Assembly: GCA_903914415.1 (NCBI GenBank)
Contig: CAIWOY010000440.1
Span: 1 to 63,960, forward strand
DNA: 63,960 bases
Direction of reading: 5' to 3'
Source of the DNA: an uncultured Phycisphaerales bacterium
Lineage (GTDB): Bacteria > Planctomycetota > Phycisphaerae > UBA1845 > Fen-1342
In this document: positions 61,670-63,960 of the stretch, in pieces
Layout: the number at the start of each line of letters is the position of its first letter
How positions within the stretch are numbered: position 1 is the first letter of the stretch
Program-made: the position numbers and the translations under genes
Notes under the pieces: generated by a model
Seen by the model: only the letters and a program-made list of their open reading frames with translations
What the model was told of the DNA's origin: nothing
The model's database searches: none

Positions 61670-62797
61670 TTACCGGCAATACCCCTCCAACCGCTTCGCC
61701 ACCAGCCGGTCGCAATCCGCGCGCGACGTCGGATTGACCGCCTGAAAGTCGTCGTGATGGTCGTTCTGGAAATCGACGATCACCAACTGACCCTGCCGGT
61801 CGCACACGGCGAAGTGGACCCCACCCACCGCGTCCTTGCCAGAGGAATCCTTGCCCATGAGATAATGGGCGTAGAGCACGTACTCCGCCTCCGGCCGGTG
61901 CGCCTGCACGTACTCGCGCACGCCGCGGGCCATGTCCCACAGCATCTTCTGCTCATTCATGTCGCCCTTGACGGTTAGTTGCGGACCCTGGTCGGCTGCG
62001 GCGGCCTTCGTCAGTTTGGCCTCGTTGATGAGCTTGGCGAGATTGGCGGCGCTGTCCGTGCTGACCTCGTCGCCGGCTCGCGCGGGATAAACCAGCAGTG
62101 TGGCCGTCTTGACGGCCTTCTTGAAGGCCTGCTGGCGCTCCTGCAGCGCAGCCTGCTCGGCCTCGCCCGGCAGCCCGGTCTTCTGCTGCCAGCGCTTGGC
62201 CAGCTTGCCTTCCGGAGCGTCCTCACGCGTGGGATCGTCTAATCCGAGCACCGGCCGCAGACGCTCCACCAGGAGCACGCAGCACAGCAGCGGCTCCGTC
62301 GGCTTGACTCGTTTGAAGTCGGCATCGTCGGGCGTTTGGCGGTCCTGCCAGACCACGTCGCCCTGCTTGTTCACGATCACCCCGCGAACCTCGTCGACAC
62401 CCTTCCGGGGCGACCCCAGGAAATCCGCGAACAGCGCGTACTCCGTCTTGGGCGGGTTGGCGCGCACGTACTCGCCCAGCGCCTTCGCCGTCTGCGCCAG
62501 GTCCGCCTTCTCCGGCGGGCGGAACTCCCCGCCGCCCAGCTCCAGGTTCTTCATCCCCGCCCGTTCCAGCATCAGCCCGACCGCTTCCCCGACCTGCGGC
62601 GAAGGACTGCCGGCGAGCTGCACCGACACAATGGTCAGCGCGGCGTCCTTGCCGGCGGCCTTGAACCGCTCCCCAGGCTTCCCCGACTCCGCGCGCCCCG
62701 CCGGCTTCTCGGCCGGTTGCGCACCCGCGAAACCCACGAGCGCCCACATCACCGCCAGGGTCCGTACACAGGACCACGCGTTTCCACAACTCATCAT
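61670..62797 (-). CDS. Secreted protein made of two related halves
   Basis: I recognise no family. A signal peptide (MMSCGNAWSCVRTLAVMWAL, cut near FAGAQ) precedes 350 residues that contain two copies of one module. The first has ALGEYVRANPPKTEYALFAD, VRGVIVNKQGDVVWQDRQTP and VKPTEPLLCCVLLVERLRP. The second has GVREYVQAHRPEAEYVLYAH, GGVHFAVCDRQGQLVIVDFQ and VNPTSRADCDRLVAKRLEGY. A charged helical segment joins them. AAGGAA stands upstream of ATG 62797. A TetR gene is next, and a half-conserved copy of that regulator's operator lies just upstream, so it is a likely target. Confidence 0.72.
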   Translation of the reverse strand: MMSCGNAWSCVRTLAVMWALVGFAGAQPAEKPAGRAESGKPGERFKAAGKDAALTIVSVQLAGSPSPQVGEAVGLMLERAGMKNLELGGGEFRPPEKADLAQTAKALGEYVRANPPKTEYALFADFLGSPRKGVDEVRGVIVNKQGDVVWQDRQTPDDADFKRVKPTEPLLCCVLLVERLRPVLGLDDPTREDAPEGKLAKRWQQKTGLPGEAEQAALQERQQAFKKAVKTATLLVYPARAGDEVSTDSAANLAKLINEAKLTKAAAADQGPQLTVKGDMNEQKMLWDMARGVREYVQAHRPEAEYVLYAHYLMGKDSSGKDAVGGVHFAVCDRQGQLVIVDFQNDHHDDFQAVNPTSRADCDRLVAKRLEGYCR

Positions 62798-62821
62798 GGC
62801 TCGCTTCCTTTCTGCTGAATG

Positions 62822-62837
62822 GTATGCATTCGCTTAC
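62822..62837. promoter_or_regulatory. Second, weaker TetR operator-like site
   Basis: GTATGCATTCGCTTAC matches the palindrome at 63506-63521 in 13 of 16 bases and keeps one half-site perfectly. It lies 25 bases upstream of the secreted protein's start. Confidence 0.6.
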
Positions 62838-62873
62838 AAAACGACCACAAGAAACGGCCGCGCGGGACCGCCC

Positions 62874-63467
62874 CTACGCGGCCGACCCTTCCAACAACAG
62901 CCGCCCAATCTCCGCCATCAGCCGGCGGCGCTGCCGATCGCTCAGCAGCCCCAATTCCCGGCTGATGCTCGCCACCGTGCCCAGGCCAACCACCGCCCAC
63001 GCCGCCAGCGCGGCGTCCGGCGTCGTCGTCTTGTGCCGGCGGGCCTGGTGTGCGGCGATCTGCTCGCGCACAAACCGCTGGTAGCGCTGGTACATGTCGG
63101 CCAGCGCGGCCTGAATGTCCGGATCGTCCGTCTCGCTCAGGCCGGCGAATACAATCCGGGAATGCCCGAACTCGCCCAGGTGCTCGGCTTCGTACGCCAG
63201 CAGCCGTTCCGCCGCGGTCTTCTCGTCCTCCTCCTCCTTCAGCAGCCGGCTCCAGATTGCGACCGACAGGTCGTACACATACCCGATTGCCGCAATGAAC
63301 ATCGCTTTCTTGTCCGGCCAGAGGCGATACAGGATGTTCTCCTGCACGCCACACCGTTCCGCCAACTCGGCCGTCGTCGTCCGTCGGTAGCCGCGCTCGG
63401 CAAACGCGCGCGCGACAATCGGCAACAACTCCCGGCGTTTCTCGTTAGTCTGGTTCCGGCGAGGCAT
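62874..63467 (-). CDS. TetR-family regulator
   Basis: The 197-residue protein has the TetR DNA-binding domain (KRRELLPIVARAFAERGYRR then TTTAELAERCGVQENILYRL and WPDKKAMFIA) and a helical C-terminal ligand domain (FGHSRIVFAGLSETDDPDIQ). It starts at ATG 63467. A perfect palindrome follows the -10 box of its own promoter, and a weaker copy precedes the neighbouring secreted-protein gene. Self-repression and control of that neighbour are therefore likely. Confidence 0.95.
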   Translation of the reverse strand: MPRRNQTNEKRRELLPIVARAFAERGYRRTTTAELAERCGVQENILYRLWPDKKAMFIAAIGYVYDLSVAIWSRLLKEEEDEKTAAERLLAYEAEHLGEFGHSRIVFAGLSETDDPDIQAALADMYQRYQRFVREQIAAHQARRHKTTTPDAALAAWAVVGLGTVASISRELGLLSDRQRRRLMAEIGRLLLEGSAA

Positions 63468-63505
63468 CGTGCGCTACCGCTACCGCTCCCGTTCACCGTT
63501 CATCA

Positions 63506-63521
63506 GTAAGCGTACGCTTAC
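63506..63521. promoter_or_regulatory. TetR operator (perfect 16-bp palindrome)
   Basis: GTAAGCGTACGCTTAC lies directly downstream of the -10 box of the tetR gene and covers the likely transcription start, so binding would block initiation. Confidence 0.8.
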
Positions 63522-63550
63522 ATTATGACTCAGAACGGGCAGTTTGTCAA
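63522..63550 (-). promoter_or_regulatory. Near-consensus promoter of the tetR gene at 62874
   Basis: Minus strand TTGACA (63550-63545), exactly 17 bases, CATAAT (63527-63522). The -35 box is perfect and the -10 box is one base off. Confidence 0.8.
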
Positions 63551-63773
63551 ATCGCCGTGCGCAGAATCGCCCCCACAACAGACCACAGACGAGTTTAGCA
63601 GGGCCAGCGCGGCCCCCGCTCGGCCTCACTCGCCCAAACCGCCTTCGACCCCCAGCGGTTCCGCGCACGAGGCGCTCATCCGGGCGCGCGCCCATGCGTC
63701 CGAACACAGGCGGGGGTCAGCAACCTTCGCCAAGCTCTTCAGCCGTAAGCCTAGCCCCTTCAACGAGTTAGAG
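63551..63773. other. Non-coding stretch upstream of the tetR promoter
   Basis: I see no gene with family likeness, signal peptide or good ribosome site. Frames of 75-86 codons here are Arg/Pro-rich and look like GC-bias artefacts. Confidence 0.5.
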
Positions 63774-63813
63774 TGGACAAGATGAGATTCGAACTCACGA
63801 CCTCTTGCACGCC
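63774..63813 (-). tRNA. tRNA-Ala-like 3' half (no 5' half), possible attachment-site remnant
   Basis: On the minus strand GGCGT-GCAAG-AGGTC is followed by the T-arm GTGAG-TTCGAAT-CTCAT, then CTTGTCC and discriminator A. This equals the end of an anticodon loop, the 3' anticodon stem, variable loop, T-arm and 3' acceptor strand. The GGC before GCAAG and the U at position 70 suit tRNA-Ala. No matching 5' acceptor (GGxCAAG) or D-arm lies upstream in the window, and CCA is not encoded. Half tRNAs of this extent are left by tRNA-targeting integrases. Confidence 0.45.
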
Positions 63814-63960
63814 TATCATCCGGAATTATTCACCAACCCGCTGCGCCTAGCGTGACGCGTGATCGGTGGGAGCTTCAAGGCCCCAATAAGTGTTCGGCGG
63901 GCGACGGAAGACGTTCGGAGCCCTGCGCGGCTGAGACCGCCCCCTACCCGCACGGGACCA
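63814..63960. other. Right edge, no gene seen
   Basis: No reading frame, repeat or RNA gene can be supported in this last stretch. Confidence 0.5.

Noticed and set aside
63480..63707. 75-codon minus frame upstream of tetR
   Set aside because: It would cover the tetR promoter and operator, and it is Arg/Gly-rich without likeness to any protein.

Overview
The window is about 64 kb of high-GC DNA with no rRNA gene, no CRISPR array and no transposase. Several traits point to a planctomycete, probably near Phycisphaerae: a PEP-CTERM protein, secreted proteins ending in dockerin-like GDVNCDG repeats and a duplicated Cys-rich GACC module, an alternative GlmU-family enzyme, a DUF4416 protein, a TIGR03960-type radical SAM protein, and heptamer and hairpin repeats between genes. 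The lineage is inferred from family content and not from a marker gene.

Region 1 (1-29391, all minus strand, read from right to left) is a complete type VI secretion system. In transcription order it holds a large pseudokinase-like membrane protein, a coiled-coil protein of unknown function, TssJ, TssK, TssL, TssM, TagF, TssA, TssB, TssC, Hcp, TssE, TssF, TssG, ClpV, VgrG and a LysM protein that runs off the window start. All 13 core components are present. VgrG carries a C-terminal transthyretin-like extension, a known cargo adaptor type, and the LysM protein directly behind it is the natural cargo candidate. Several gaps in the cluster carry inverted repeats built from short oligomers. The kinase-like protein lacks the catalytic Asp but carries four Trp-anchored repeats in exact register and a degenerate sulfatase-modifying-type C-terminus.

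Region 2 (29617-40884, plus strand) is an envelope and secretion block: two tiny lipoproteins each followed by a tight hairpin, a TPR plus beta-barrel outer-membrane protein, a FecR-like protein, a 1,633-residue adhesin-like protein with Ig/CARDB-like and calcium-binding repeats and a C-terminal anchor, a small lipoprotein, and a secreted protein whose 5' end contains five 7-bp repeats (possible phase variation).

Region 3 (41072-48622) has a cold-shock protein with a long leader, a B12-binding radical SAM protein, a candidate 66-nt small RNA with its own promoter and terminator, a GlmU-like enzyme, and a translationally coupled polysaccharide operon (DUF4416, WecA/TagO-type transferase, Wzy/WaaL-type ligase with a C-terminal helical extension).

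Region 4 (48745-59560) holds a PEP-CTERM protein, a TIGR03960-type radical SAM protein, an HtrA-like protease, a HAD phosphatase, an ankyrin plus M14 carboxypeptidase plus dockerin-like secreted protein, a dual-specificity phosphatase coupled to pyrH, a lipoprotein hydrolase and a 52-residue secreted peptide. Region 5 (59557-63960) has two TetR regulators, each beside a probable target (an LpxL-like acyltransferase with an altered catalytic motif, and a secreted protein made of two related halves), a clear promoter/operator, and a tRNA-Ala-like 3' half near the right edge that could be an attachment-site remnant.
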